DNA from: Acinetobacter marinus
Lineage (GTDB): Bacteria; Pseudomonadota; Gammaproteobacteria; Pseudomonadales; Moraxellaceae
Direction: 5' to 3'
DNA length: 64,000 bases
NCBI RefSeq assembly: GCF_900096915.1
Contig: NZ_FMYK01000002.1
Span: forward strand, 124,001-188,000
The notes under the pieces were generated by a model. The model worked only from the letters and a program-made list of their open reading frames with translations, was not told the DNA's origin and searched no databases. A program made the translations under genes and the position numbers. The stretch's first letter is position 1, and every line of letters starts with the position of its first letter. Positions 34,503 to 44,667 of this stretch are shown here, one piece after another.

Positions 34503-36014
34503 ATGTCAAAATCAGAAAAAATAAATGCTGAACAAGCCAGCCAAGATGACCTTGCTAAAAATTCAGCACAGCTTGTGCCGTGTCTAAGCGCCGAGCAATT
34601 GGAAAAATTGCCGATACGTGATGAAGACGAACTCTCCGCAGATTTAATCGAAGCGCAATTTCAGCTTCGAGAAGGGCGAGGCAGTATCAAAGGCAAAAGT
34701 GTCTTGATTCTGATCAGCGGTATTGAGCTGGCAGGTAAAGGCGAAGCGGTGCAACAGCTCCGTGAATGGGTTGATCCACGTTATCTGTTGGTCAAAGCCG
34801 AAGTCCCGCATCCACTGACCAAGTCACAACCCTTTTGGCAGCCGTATGCTGGCTTTATCCCTGCCGAAGGGCAGATGAAGCTATTATTTGGTAATTGGTA
34901 TAGTGATTTGTTGGCGACTGCAATGCATGTGTCTGAGCCGATTACTACCGAACAATTCAAAGACTATGTACAAAACATGCGTGAGTTTGAGCTCGATCTA
35001 CAAGCCAACCACGTGCATGTGGTGAAGGTTTGGTTTGATCTGTCGTGGAAAGCGCTACAAAAGCGTTTGGATAAACTTGATCCAAGCGTACAAAAATGGC
35101 AACAACTGCACGGCTTAGATTGGCGCAGTCAAAAGCAATACGATACCTTGCAAAAGTTGCGTGCACATTTCACCGAGGATTGGATTTGTATTGATGGTGA
35201 CGATGAGGAACGGCGTGATCAACAATTTGCTCAAGTGGTACTCTCCGCATTAAAACAGCCTTTGTCAGAAATTACACCCGATGCCATCACAGGACGTTGG
35301 AAAAAATCAACGATTCCCGACGATTTGACTCAATTTGATGATGACGAATTAGACAAAGATGACTATAAAAAGCAGCTAAAAAAACTCAGTAAGAAAGTTG
35401 CCAAAGCCATGCGCCAAGATGAGCGCAATGTGGTGATCGTGTTTGAAGGGATGGATGCCGCAGGCAAAGGCGGTGCGATCAAGCGCATCATCAAAAAACT
35501 CGATCCACGTGAATATGATATTTACACCATCGCAGCACCTGAAAAATACGAATTACGTCGTCCGTATCTGTGGCGCTTTTGGACGAAACTACCTAAAAAC
35601 GGTGACATTACCATCTTTGATCGCTCATGGTATGGACGGGTCTTGGTTGAGCGACTCGAAGGCTTTGCTAAGCCCTTTGAATGGAAGCGTGCCTATGCGG
35701 AAATCAATCGTTTTGAACAGGACTTGATGGACAACCAAACCGTGTTGATTAAGTTTTGGCTGGCGATCGACAAAGACGAGCAGGAAAAACGCTTCAAAGC
35801 CCGTGAAGTAACGCCACACAAGCGCTTTAAAATCACCGATGAGGATTGGCGCAATCGGGAAAAATGGGATGACTATTTGCAAGCGGCAGCGGATATGTTT
35901 GAACACACTTCAACCGACTGCGCCCCGTGGCATATCGTGGCGACTAATGATAAAAATAGCGCTCGGATTGCAGTGCTTGAACATATCCTAGAGCGCTTAA
36001 AAGCTGCGAATTAG
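34503..36014 (+). CDS. pap: polyphosphate:AMP phosphotransferase (two-domain PPK2)
   Basis: 503 residues, two fused PPK2 domains. The first (about 55-255) has a weak Walker A (SGIELAGKGEAV); the second (about 285-500) has the full EGMDAAGKGGAIKR, DRSWYGRVLVERLEGF and the lid Arg/Lys cluster, so catalysis is expected in the C-terminal half. It phosphorylates AMP to ADP with polyphosphate, giving ATP via adenylate kinase; the activity was characterised in Acinetobacter johnsonii. ATG 34503 is used; an in-frame ATG at 34470 is less likely, and GGGAG/AAGAG lie in between. Highly charged linker about 270-300 (FDDDELDKDDYKKQ). Confidence 0.93.
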   Translation: MSKSEKINAEQASQDDLAKNSAQLVPCLSAEQLEKLPIRDEDELSADLIEAQFQLREGRGSIKGKSVLILISGIELAGKGEAVQQLREWVDPRYLLVKAEVPHPLTKSQPFWQPYAGFIPAEGQMKLLFGNWYSDLLATAMHVSEPITTEQFKDYVQNMREFELDLQANHVHVVKVWFDLSWKALQKRLDKLDPSVQKWQQLHGLDWRSQKQYDTLQKLRAHFTEDWICIDGDDEERRDQQFAQVVLSALKQPLSEITPDAITGRWKKSTIPDDLTQFDDDELDKDDYKKQLKKLSKKVAKAMRQDERNVVIVFEGMDAAGKGGAIKRIIKKLDPREYDIYTIAAPEKYELRRPYLWRFWTKLPKNGDITIFDRSWYGRVLVERLEGFAKPFEWKRAYAEINRFEQDLMDNQTVLIKFWLAIDKDEQEKRFKAREVTPHKRFKITDEDWRNREKWDDYLQAAADMFEHTSTDCAPWHIVATNDKNSARIAVLEHILERLKAAN

Positions 36015-36030
36015 AGTTTCAAAATAGAGC

Positions 36031-36103
36031 GCCTCTCCTTCGAGGAGAGGCTGGGTGAGGCGCAATGGAAAACTCCTCTCCTTGTAGGAGAGGTGGGGTG
36101 AGG
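36031..36103. repeat. two copies of a hairpin repeat
   Basis: Two adjacent copies of a 31-bp motif: CCTCTCCT-TCG-AGGAGAGG then CTGGGTGAGG (36032-36060), and CCTCTCCT-TGT-AGGAGAGG then TGGGGTGAGG (36075-36103). Each has an 8-bp stem. Such CTCTCC/GGAGAG elements followed by GGTGAGG are frequent dispersed intergenic repeats in many proteobacteria (recalled, not searched). They lie between convergent genes and may help stop transcription. Confidence 0.8.
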
Positions 36104-36120
36104 TCTTTTCGTCTGTAGTT

Positions 36121-36633
36121 TTACTGCGTACCAACAACTTTACTTTGGCTTTCTTTTTGCAACTTTTTCGCCGTTTGGTAGCAATCTTCGATATGCGTTT
36201 CAGCGATCTTTTTCATGATCATGTAGCCGAGCGTTCCTGCGACCAATGACCCACCAAGTGGAATAAACTTGGTCACTTGTTTGGTTACAAATTTTCCAAG
36301 TAGACCATTGATCGATTGCTTCACCGCTGTGCGTGCTACCACAAAGCTCGATAGCTCAAAGCCACGTTTGCGCAGTTCTTTCCAATTCACTGTTTTGGTT
36401 TTCGGGTCGTAGACACTGATTTGCTCAGGCGCCAGTCCAAATTTGGCATTGATTTCAGGCAACAGTGTGGTTAATACGCCCAAATCCACCACCAAGTCAA
36501 ACAAAGGAATCGGCACCATCGCCGCACCTGCCGAAATATAAGCACGCTTATTAATCAGCTCTAAACTGTCTTGACGTGCTTTTTCGAGGTCAAGATTTGG
36601 GTCAATCGTATTTGGTGTGTTTTTGATTTTCAC
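36121..36633 (-). CDS. membrane-associated protein with glycine-rich hydrophobic segments (hypothetical)
   Basis: 170 residues. After a charged N-terminus (about 1-32) come hydrophobic stretches ISAGAAMVPIPLFDLVVDLGVL (about 33-54) and IPLGGSLVAGTLGYMIMKKI (about 125-148). The layout, with an Ala/Gly/Pro-rich amphipathic hairpin, resembles DUF697/EcsC-type proteins. No catalytic residues recognised. Convergent with the phosphotransferase gene; 270 bases of non-coding sequence separate it from recC. Confidence 0.7.
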   Translation of the reverse strand: MKIKNTPNTIDPNLDLEKARQDSLELINKRAYISAGAAMVPIPLFDLVVDLGVLTTLLPEINAKFGLAPEQISVYDPKTKTVNWKELRKRGFELSSFVVARTAVKQSINGLLGKFVTKQVTKFIPLGGSLVAGTLGYMIMKKIAETHIEDCYQTAKKLQKESQSKVVGTQ

Positions 36634-36902
36634 GAAGTCTTTCCTTGTGGCGTAGATTTAAAATGTAAGCGTTGAATTTTGCTGAAAATTACTTTGCCAT
36701 GAAATTGCAAAAATGTGTAGTGCTTCTCTATTTTCAATATGTATCTGAAAGGATTATGAGAAAAAACGCTTCAACTTTATGGCGACAATACATGTCGTTT
36801 ATTTGATGAATTTCAACCTGAAATGATGGTCAGTTGCCACAAATTTGGTTAGGATAAATACCATTCATTTTTCCAATAATTTTATAAATTTTAGAGCTAA
36901 AT
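36634..36902. other. intergenic region before recC
   Basis: About 270 bases upstream of recC and of the membrane-protein gene (divergent). AT-rich, with no clear reading frame or hairpin; presumably holds both promoters. I could not identify defined boxes. Confidence 0.5.
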
Positions 36903-39900
36903 ATGGGCATTGATATTCTGCAAAGTCAGCGACCTGAAGTGTTACTCCATGCTTTGATGCAGGATGCGTTTCAGCCGAAAAATTCTGCCCAAAGTCTTTT
37001 GCAAAGCACGCAAATCGTGGTGCCAAATCACGGCATTGGACAATGGCTCCAACAACAACTTGCCGAGCAACAAGGCATCAGCGCTAATATTGAGTTTAGT
37101 CAATTGCGTACTTTGCAATGGCAACTCTATCAAGCGGTACTTGGGCAAGAGCCGATTTTAAAAGCCCCGCAAATGCTCAATATGAAATGGCGGATTTATC
37201 TATTTCTCAATACATATTTTTCAAAAGACATTGCAGAGAAATCGATTACAGAAAACCATGCTTTATATGGATTATTTCAACGAGTTAGACAACATAGTGA
37301 TGCCATCGAAAATGCTTTGCAACGCAGTTTAAAACAACAAAATCTACTGTATTGGATTGCCGATCAGACCTCACGTTTATTTGCCAATTACATCGTCTAT
37401 CGTGGGCAGTGTGTACAGAACTGTGAACAGCTTTACGGCTTGAGTAAATCGGGTGCAGTGCAATGCCGTTGTCGACAAAATTGGCTACATCGTTGGGGTA
37501 ATGATCAAGAAATCCTAGTACAGAAATGGCTACGCAATCCTGAAAAAGTTGCACAAAAAGACTCGGTAAAATCCCAACCCGAAGCAGTGAATTATCAAAT
37601 CCAGCAAGCCCAGCAATTGGAGCAGTGGCAACGCTTTATTTGGCATGAGGAATTTGCGGCAGATTTCCAGCAGATCGAAAGCATTGATCAGGCATTTTGG
37701 CAGACCTTAACGGGTGAATTTGCCGAGCAAGCGATTCGCCGTTTACCACCACAGATTTATATTTTTACGCTATTGGAATTGCCACCGTCACAACTGAATT
37801 TTTTAAGACGATTGGCGCAGTATACGCAAATTAAAATTTATCATTATGCGCCGTCGCAAGAGTATTGGGCGGACAGCGTCGATCCGTACTGGAAAGCCAA
37901 GTATGAGCTGAAATATCCCGATGCTGCGGTGTATTATGAATCTCGTCATCCGCTACTGACGAGGCTCGGCAAGCAAGCCCGTGATATTGGCGCATTGCTG
38001 AGTCAGCTTGCAGGTGGTGAAGAGGGCGATTGGCAAGATCACTTTGTCGAGATTGAACCACAGCATTTACTCTCGAAAATTCAATCAGATATTTTGCATT
38101 TAAGTGAGCCTGTAGCGGACAGCTATGCTTTAGCGGATGATGATCGTTCGATTCAGATTCACGTCTGCCATTCGACCATGCGTCAGCTTGAAGTGCTGAA
38201 AGATCAACTCACACAATGGCTCAGTGCCGATACAGCGCAGAAGCGTCAGCCGAGTGATATTGTGGTACTTGTACCGAATCTATCTGAAATCGAAACGCAA
38301 ATTCGCACGGTGTTTCATTCAACACATCATGCGAATTTATCAGTCAATTCAGCAATTAAAAATGATATTTTAACTGCTGCACCAATGCTTCCTGTGAAGA
38401 TCGCAGGTGTACCGATTCAAGATGCCTTGCAATTGTGGCAATCGATTACTTTGCGCTTTAAGTTGTTGCATCAGCGGTTTAGCCTAGAATATTTTGCCGA
38501 TTGGCTGAGTTTGCCTGCGACTTTACAACGCTTCGCCCTGACCTTTGAACAAGTACAACGCATGTTGGAACTGCTTGAATCGGCAGGATTTAAACGTGGT
38601 TTTGATCAGGCGCATCTTGCACAAAGTCTTGCGCCACATGATCAAGATTTTCGCTTTAGTTTCCGTTATGCGCTAGATCGACTGGCATTGGCGATTGCCA
38701 TGCCTGAACATGCGCTGTTCGATGAGATTTTAAGTTTGGAATCCGTGCAAACCGCTGATTTCGAATTGATCGGTAAGTTGATTGAAATTCATCATGATTT
38801 AGATAGTCATCGTGATTGGCTCACACCGCAAGCGATTGATCAGCAACAGACTTTGGCGGAGTCAGTCGCATTATTAGATACTGATATTAGCGACTTTGAA
38901 GTCTGCACAGGTTGGCGCTATGTGCAAGATGCTTTGCATCAGTTTAAACGCATTATTGAGGTGACGGATTCGCAAGCGGTGCGGTTGCCTCTGTCTTTTG
39001 TGCTCGATGAAATTGAATCGACGCTATCGCACAAAGTTTCGCAAACTGAGCCAACTGGATATATTACTTTTGCGCAGATTGGACAGCTCCGTCCACTACC
39101 GTATCAACTCGTCGTTTGTCTGAATATGGATACAGGCACATTCCCGAATCGTGATGCACATATTCCTTTTGATTTAATGGAGCTTTTACAAGCTGAGCTT
39201 GGCGATCGTTCACGACTTGAGGATGATCAAGGTGCATTTTTAGATGCTTTGTTGCAGGCGCAAGATCAATTTTGGCTGTTTTATAATGGCTTCGATGTGC
39301 AAGATGCCGAGGTGCGTGATCCGTCCAGTATTGTACAAGAATTGGTACAACATCTTGACTTGATCGTGGCAAAATCATCAGATCAGCATCGTGAGCAAAA
39401 ACCATGTATCGAAGAATCAGGCTTAGTGATTCCACGTCATTTATCTTCGATCTATAACGTGCATCCATTACAACCTTTTGATCCAAAAGGTTTTACCGAT
39501 GTCAAAGTTCAGCGTTATCGTTCGCAGTGGTGGCAAGTGGCACAGCAGATACAACAGCCGTCGGATATGCAATTCTTTTGGTTAGATCAGTCACCTATAG
39601 AAACAAGTACAGCCCTGCAAATCATGGATGTCTCGCAGTGGATCAAAGACTTATCGCATCCCGCACAGCATTTCTTACGTCATGCAGGCATTGCCAATGT
39701 GGGTAGTGTTGATGCCTTTGAAAGTTTTGAGCCATTACAATTGGGCGGCTTGCAAAAATATTCGGTGAGAGATTATTTACAGCAATGCTTTTTAGAAAAT
39801 AACACACTAGAAAGTGATGCCGTTTTAGCGACAGAATCCACCGATTTACTGTTATTACAAGACAAAATGCCGATTGGCAAAATGCAAAATGCCACGTGGC

Positions 39901-40571
39901 AACAGGCGCAGAGTGAACTCGATCAAGTGCTGGAGCGGCTCAGTGATTTTGGTGGGAAAGTCACACTGTTAACCACTAAAACCATGCCTTTGGGCGAACA
40001 GCTACAATTGAATATTCAAATCCCAAGTGACGAATCTGCCACGAATTGGGTTAGCCTCACTGCGTCAAGTTGTCATGGTGCGCGTGCGCTGTCGATTTGG
40101 TTGCAATATCTTTTATGGCGAGCTTATGCCGATCAAATTGAATCGTTAACTCGGATTGCGTTGTTTAAAAATATGACATTAATTTTCTCAGAACTAAGTC
40201 AAGAAAATGCGCAAAAATATCTACAAGATTGGCTTGAGGTCTGGACTCTGCAACAAAATCAAGCCTTTGCCTTGCCACCTGCGATCTTTGCCCAAGTCGG
40301 TGATAAGCAGTTGCAGTTTGAAATTGATGATCAAGGTGAGGAATATGTCGCCAACTTTAAAGAGATCGAAAAGCGTTGGTTAGGGCAACACTATTACCAC
40401 GCAGATTTTGAAAATGCCTATAGTGATCAAGGCTCATCGTTGTCGCCTGATTGGGCATTGGTGATTGCACCTGATGAGGCGGCAAAACTGCTCAATCAAC
40501 ATAGCGAGAAGTATGCGGTGCGTTTATATCAACCGATGTTCAAGCATCTGCAAAAGCCGATCAAGGCCTAG
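36903..40571 (+). CDS. recC: exodeoxyribonuclease V gamma chain
   Basis: RecC scaffold subunit of RecBCD, 1222 residues; the enzyme unwinds and degrades double-strand ends, and RecC recognises Chi. Hallmarks: N-terminal helicase-like domain (about 1-400; QIVVPNHGIGQWLQQQLAEQ, IYIFTLLELPPSQLNFLRRL, IKIYHYAPSQEYW), a second helicase-like domain (about 400-850; LVVCLNMDTGTFPNRD), and the nuclease-like C-terminus (about 850-1222). As in other RecC proteins, ATPase motifs are degenerate. Followed by recB after 12 bases and recD: an operon order recC-recB-recD, without the ptrA gene that sits between recC and recB in E. coli. Confidence 0.95.
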   Translation: MGIDILQSQRPEVLLHALMQDAFQPKNSAQSLLQSTQIVVPNHGIGQWLQQQLAEQQGISANIEFSQLRTLQWQLYQAVLGQEPILKAPQMLNMKWRIYLFLNTYFSKDIAEKSITENHALYGLFQRVRQHSDAIENALQRSLKQQNLLYWIADQTSRLFANYIVYRGQCVQNCEQLYGLSKSGAVQCRCRQNWLHRWGNDQEILVQKWLRNPEKVAQKDSVKSQPEAVNYQIQQAQQLEQWQRFIWHEEFAADFQQIESIDQAFWQTLTGEFAEQAIRRLPPQIYIFTLLELPPSQLNFLRRLAQYTQIKIYHYAPSQEYWADSVDPYWKAKYELKYPDAAVYYESRHPLLTRLGKQARDIGALLSQLAGGEEGDWQDHFVEIEPQHLLSKIQSDILHLSEPVADSYALADDDRSIQIHVCHSTMRQLEVLKDQLTQWLSADTAQKRQPSDIVVLVPNLSEIETQIRTVFHSTHHANLSVNSAIKNDILTAAPMLPVKIAGVPIQDALQLWQSITLRFKLLHQRFSLEYFADWLSLPATLQRFALTFEQVQRMLELLESAGFKRGFDQAHLAQSLAPHDQDFRFSFRYALDRLALAIAMPEHALFDEILSLESVQTADFELIGKLIEIHHDLDSHRDWLTPQAIDQQQTLAESVALLDTDISDFEVCTGWRYVQDALHQFKRIIEVTDSQAVRLPLSFVLDEIESTLSHKVSQTEPTGYITFAQIGQLRPLPYQLVVCLNMDTGTFPNRDAHIPFDLMELLQAELGDRSRLEDDQGAFLDALLQAQDQFWLFYNGFDVQDAEVRDPSSIVQELVQHLDLIVAKSSDQHREQKPCIEESGLVIPRHLSSIYNVHPLQPFDPKGFTDVKVQRYRSQWWQVAQQIQQPSDMQFFWLDQSPIETSTALQIMDVSQWIKDLSHPAQHFLRHAGIANVGSVDAFESFEPLQLGGLQKYSVRDYLQQCFLENNTLESDAVLATESTDLLLLQDKMPIGKMQNATWQQAQSELDQVLERLSDFGGKVTLLTTKTMPLGEQLQLNIQIPSDESATNWVSLTASSCHGARALSIWLQYLLWRAYADQIESLTRIALFKNMTLIFSELSQENAQKYLQDWLEVWTLQQNQAFALPPAIFAQVGDKQLQFEIDDQGEEYVANFKEIEKRWLGQHYYHADFENAYSDQGSSLSPDWALVIAPDEAAKLLNQHSEKYAVRLYQPMFKHLQKPIKA

Positions 40572-40583
40572 GAGCGATCAAGC

Positions 40584-43500
40584 ATGACTTCAAATATGAA
40601 AGCCACTGTGCACTATCAAGATCAACCGCTGAAGCAATTAACACTCAGTGGTTTGCATCTAATCGAAGCCTCGGCGGGGACAGGCAAAACGTGGACACTG
40701 TCTAGTTTGATGGTGCGTATCTTGGTGGAGAAATATTTGCCACGCCAAGTGATCGCTACCACCTTTACTCGTGCGGCGGCGGCGGAGTTAAAATCTCGGA
40801 TTCGTAAACGCCTGCAAGAAATTTACCGCCTTGCCAAAGTCTGGCAATCATTTCACAGTGAGGAACAAATCTCACAGACGGAAATGTCGCTTAGTGACCC
40901 TTTGGCACAGATTATTTTCCAGCAGTTTCAACGTGAAAGTTCAAGCAAAAATAATCAGCAAGATGATGAAAATTCAACACATAATTTTGTCTATTTAGTT
41001 AATCGTTTAAAACTGGTGATTGATAGCTTAGATGAGTTATTTGTTGGTACGATTGATAGTTTTATTCAAAAGACATTGCGTGAATTTGCCTTTGATAGTG
41101 GTGAAGTACAAATACGGCAAATCGCTGAAAATGAAAAACAATATCCATATCAACTGGTGCATGACGAGCTACGTGCATGGCTACAACATCAGCCACAAGA
41201 ATTGGTTGATGTATTATTGATGAGCCGTCACCTCGGCTCGGTAGATCATTATCTCAGCACCATTCAGAACACCTTGAATTTTAACCAAGCTAAGTTGCAA
41301 GAGGTGCAAGCACCGAAGATTGATTTGGCAGGTTTTCAGCCCTATGTCGCTGAGGTGATTGACCAGTGTAATGATGAGAATATGGCAGCGTTACGACCAT
41401 ATTTTGATTTAAAAGGTGACTATTATGCCTTTGTCAGTAAACAGTCTTTTCGTAATGATAAATTTAATTCTATATTCAAAGATGCATTACCTAAAGCCAT
41501 TCAGCAACTCGATAAAAATCATCCATTAAGCTATTTTCAAGCCTCGGCACAAAGTGCTTTTCAACAGATTTATCAAATCTTTTTAGATTCCAAAGGACAA
41601 GTCCGAGAAACGATTTTTTCAAAAAAATGTCCTGAAGATGTCTTACAAAAATTTTATCAAAGTCCATTGATTCAAGCCTTATTTAGGTTGTGTGAACAGA
41701 GCCAAAAAATTCATCACGACCTCGCACAACTCGATTTATATCTGCATTATTACCTCACCGTGCAAGTCAAACAAAAACTGCCACATTTACTTTATCAGTC
41801 AGGTGAAACCACCTTTAGCCAACAGACTCGTAGCCTGAGCGATGCGCTGACAGGCGAACGTGGCAAAGTCTTGGCAGAGGCGATTCAACAACGCTATCCG
41901 ATCATTTTGGTAGATGAATTTCAAGACACCAACCAAGAACAAGACAATATGTTGCAAGCAGTGTGGCGTGATGCGACACGTTATACGCAAGGCTGTTTTA
42001 TTGCGGTCGGCGATCCGAAACAGGCGATTTATGGCTTCCGTGGTGGTGACGTTCTGACCTATCTCAACGCCTTTAATGATATTGCTTCGAAGCAGGGCAG
42101 TTTTTATCGCTTACAGCACAATTTTCGTTCTACACCTCGCTTGGTTGAAGCGGTCGATGCGCTATTTCAACGGCAAATGCAGTTTGGCGAAGAAATTGAT
42201 TATTATCCTGCACAGGCAGGCAAAGATGGCGCAAGCTATTTGGTAGAACATGGCGAACAAGATCTAACGCCGTTACGCTTTGTCGAGTTGGAAAAAGATG
42301 CCAATGAAGCCTATTTAATTGCGCATAAAATCCGTGAATTATTGATTTATGCGCAAGAAGACAAACTTTTTCTACAAGATAATGATGAAAAAATAAAGAT
42401 TGAAGCCAGTGATATTGCCGTGCTTGCCAATAGCCATCATCAACTCAGCGAAGTCCAAAAACAGTTAGAAAAGCTCGGCATTGATGTCAATCGCACCGCA
42501 CAGCGCAGTGTCTTTGAAAGCACTGCTGCGCAAGATGTTGCGGCGATACTGCTGGCGATTGAGCGCCCTGAACGAGATGCGGTACTGAAACGTGCGTTAT
42601 CGACGCCGTTGATCGGTTTAAAGGCATCGGATTTTCAGCGATTTTCCAATGAAGCTGATGCCTTGAGTCTACACATGCAACAGTTCCGTCAAGCAAGACA
42701 ATTGTGGCTTAGCAAGGGCTTTTTGCTGGCATGGCAATATTTGGCGACGCAGTATCAATTTTGGCAAAACCTTGCGCAGAATATGGGCTTAGATGCCGAG
42801 CGAAGTATCGTCAATACACGACATATCGTTGAGCTCATCAGTCAGCAATCGGGGCAACAGTCGCATGGTTTACAGCATGTGTTGCATTGGTATCAACTGC
42901 AACTCGGCTCGCCTGCACAGCGGGAATGGGAGCTTGAGCGTAAGCTGAGTAGTGAATCGGGTGTGCATCTGATGACCATTCACAAGTCCAAAGGTTTGGA
43001 GTTTAAAATTGTTTTCTTAATGAAAGCCAGTCAAACCATTGATTTATCCAAACAAAAATTAGCATTTTATCAATCGGATAAAGATGGTATAGGCGCTGAA
43101 AAAGACAGCAAAGCGCAAGAGCGGATTATTGCCATTTCCCAAGCAGCGATAGCGGATAATGACGAAGCACAGCGGGCTAATACTGATAAATTCTGTGCGG
43201 AAAATCATCGGCTGTGGTATGTGGCGATTACCCGTGCCAGCTATCGGCTCTATGCTTATTTTCCTGTAGAAAGTCGTCCGAAAAAATATAAAGGTGGGAT
43301 CAAGTTTTGGCTCGATGCGCAAGCAGATGCGTTTGAACACGAGAGCTTAAAAGCGGAAGATTTTCAGATTCCACAAGCAGTGATTGATCAGCGCTATCAG
43401 CCGAGCAAACATCAAGTGCAGAATCTAAACGCCATTGATTATCCAACACGGCGCTTTTATCCGAAGACTCGCACCAGTTTTAGTGCGATTGCCGTGCATC

Positions 43501-44486
43501 AGCAGGGCGGTCATGGACAATTGCTTGATCAAATCGCAGATAACACTTTGCAAACAACGCCTGCCGAAGATGAAATTGTGCTAGACAGTTCCGTCATTTT
43601 TGCGGAAGAAATTTCGACGATTGCACCGACGCAAGCAGGTGATTTGACCCAACTCGATTGGATTCGTAGGCATTTTCCCAAAGGCACTAATGCAGGAAAT
43701 TGCTTACATGAATTGTTTGAAGTGATTGATTTTCAACATGATCAGTATTGGACGAAACAGCTACAATCCAAGATGAATCAATACGGCTTATGGTCTACGC
43801 TGTGCGATGCTTATGTGAAAGATTTCCCTGAGCGCAATGCCGAAGAAATGAACGCATGGCTAAAAAAAGCACTACACCTGTGGATAACGCAAGTGTTGTC
43901 CACACCGTTGCATGATGGTCTAACACTGGCTCAATTACAGCGTAGCGATCGTAGCCATGAGTTTCCATTTTATCTGGCATTGGCAGATCGGCGTTTTGAT
44001 ACGCAGCGCATTCATCAGCTTTTTGCAAAATACGATTTAGATTTGCCCGAATTCGATCATGCCGATACTGCACGGTATCTGAATGGTTCAATCGATTTGG
44101 TTTATTTCGATGGTGTCAAATACCACATTGCTGATTTTAAAAGTAATTTTCTAGGCGAATATCTGCAAGATTATGATCATGCGCAGATCAGCGAGAGTAT
44201 GCGTCATTCGAGTTATTGGCTGCAAGCATCGCTTTATCTCGTTGCATTGCATCGCTATTTATCAACGCATCTAGCTGATTATCAGCCTGACACTCATCTC
44301 GGCTCGGCGAATTACTTATATCTTCGAGGGATGCAAACCACAGAATTATCAAGTCAACCACAAAAAAGCTACGGTGTACTGCATTGGCAAGCAGATTTGG
44401 ATTTAATTTTTGAATTAGATCAATTGTTTGGGTCAAAATTTTCAGACAGCAAGATTGTGGATAAGTCTGTGCAAAATAGTGTGTAA
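40584..44486 (+). CDS. recB: exodeoxyribonuclease V beta chain
   Basis: 3'-5' SF1 helicase plus nuclease of RecBCD, 1300 residues. Walker A IEASAGTGKTWTLSSLM (about 27-43); motif II LVDEFQDTNQ; motif III VGDPKQAIYGFRGGD; motif V/VI region VHLMTIHKSKGLEFKIVFL and LWYVAITRASYRL; C-terminal nuclease domain with GNCLHELFE and LNGSIDLVYFDG...IADFKSN, in which Asp-Asp-Lys form the metal site. GGAG precedes ATG 40584 by nine bases. The last codons (VDKS VQNS V) and the stop lie in 12-bp repeats that continue into the recD leader. Perfect DnaA-box-like 9-mers occur at 43879-43887 and 44456-44464. Confidence 0.96.
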   Translation: MTSNMKATVHYQDQPLKQLTLSGLHLIEASAGTGKTWTLSSLMVRILVEKYLPRQVIATTFTRAAAAELKSRIRKRLQEIYRLAKVWQSFHSEEQISQTEMSLSDPLAQIIFQQFQRESSSKNNQQDDENSTHNFVYLVNRLKLVIDSLDELFVGTIDSFIQKTLREFAFDSGEVQIRQIAENEKQYPYQLVHDELRAWLQHQPQELVDVLLMSRHLGSVDHYLSTIQNTLNFNQAKLQEVQAPKIDLAGFQPYVAEVIDQCNDENMAALRPYFDLKGDYYAFVSKQSFRNDKFNSIFKDALPKAIQQLDKNHPLSYFQASAQSAFQQIYQIFLDSKGQVRETIFSKKCPEDVLQKFYQSPLIQALFRLCEQSQKIHHDLAQLDLYLHYYLTVQVKQKLPHLLYQSGETTFSQQTRSLSDALTGERGKVLAEAIQQRYPIILVDEFQDTNQEQDNMLQAVWRDATRYTQGCFIAVGDPKQAIYGFRGGDVLTYLNAFNDIASKQGSFYRLQHNFRSTPRLVEAVDALFQRQMQFGEEIDYYPAQAGKDGASYLVEHGEQDLTPLRFVELEKDANEAYLIAHKIRELLIYAQEDKLFLQDNDEKIKIEASDIAVLANSHHQLSEVQKQLEKLGIDVNRTAQRSVFESTAAQDVAAILLAIERPERDAVLKRALSTPLIGLKASDFQRFSNEADALSLHMQQFRQARQLWLSKGFLLAWQYLATQYQFWQNLAQNMGLDAERSIVNTRHIVELISQQSGQQSHGLQHVLHWYQLQLGSPAQREWELERKLSSESGVHLMTIHKSKGLEFKIVFLMKASQTIDLSKQKLAFYQSDKDGIGAEKDSKAQERIIAISQAAIADNDEAQRANTDKFCAENHRLWYVAITRASYRLYAYFPVESRPKKYKGGIKFWLDAQADAFEHESLKAEDFQIPQAVIDQRYQPSKHQVQNLNAIDYPTRRFYPKTRTSFSAIAVHQQGGHGQLLDQIADNTLQTTPAEDEIVLDSSVIFAEEISTIAPTQAGDLTQLDWIRRHFPKGTNAGNCLHELFEVIDFQHDQYWTKQLQSKMNQYGLWSTLCDAYVKDFPERNAEEMNAWLKKALHLWITQVLSTPLHDGLTLAQLQRSDRSHEFPFYLALADRRFDTQRIHQLFAKYDLDLPEFDHADTARYLNGSIDLVYFDGVKYHIADFKSNFLGEYLQDYDHAQISESMRHSSYWLQASLYLVALHRYLSTHLADYQPDTHLGSANYLYLRGMQTTELSSQPQKSYGVLHWQADLDLIFELDQLFGSKFSDSKIVDKSVQNSV

Positions 44487-44504
44487 AACCGTGTGTTTAG
44501 TCTG
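44457..44504 (+). repeat. 12-bp repeats across the recB stop
   Basis: Four degenerate units: GTGGATAAGTCT (44457), GTGCAAAATAGT (44469), GTGTAAAACCGT (44481, containing the recB TAA stop) and GTGTTTAGTCTG (44493). They match the consensus of the larger array at 44563-44646 but are out of its 12-bp register, so are probably a separate or interrupted block. Confidence 0.65.
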
Positions 44505-44548
44505 CGGAAACTAGATGAGTTTTATCTAAATGAACGTGAGTTGAAGTG

Positions 44549-44646
44549 TTATCCACAAAATGGTGGATAAATATGTTGAAAAACTTGTAGATAACTCTGT
44601 AGATAAATGTGTGAATAACTTGGTGGATAACTGTGCGGATAAATGC
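44549..44646 (+). repeat. seven-unit 12-bp array of DnaA-box-like sequences before recD
   Basis: Starts with a 9-mer TTATCCACA (44549-44557), an exact DnaA-box match, in inverted orientation, making a perfect palindrome with the first unit (TTATCCAC-AAAATG-GTGGATAA). Seven head-to-tail 12-bp units follow at 44563, 44575, 44587, 44599, 44611, 44623 and 44635, consensus GTGGATAACTGT. Each carries a DnaA-box-like 9-mer on the complementary strand: one exact to TTATNCACA (TGTGAATAA at 44610), the others with one or more changes. If translated, the array encodes VDKY VEKL VDNS VDKC VNNL VDNC ADKC. Confidence 0.8.
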
Positions 44647-44667
44647 ACTGTGATAGAAGGTAACGCA

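Noticed and set aside
44560..44667. RecD extension made of V-D-N/K-x tetrapeptides
   Set aside because: The better ribosome site and the match to E. coli RecD length favour the ATG at 44668. Kept as a repeat instead of coding sequence.
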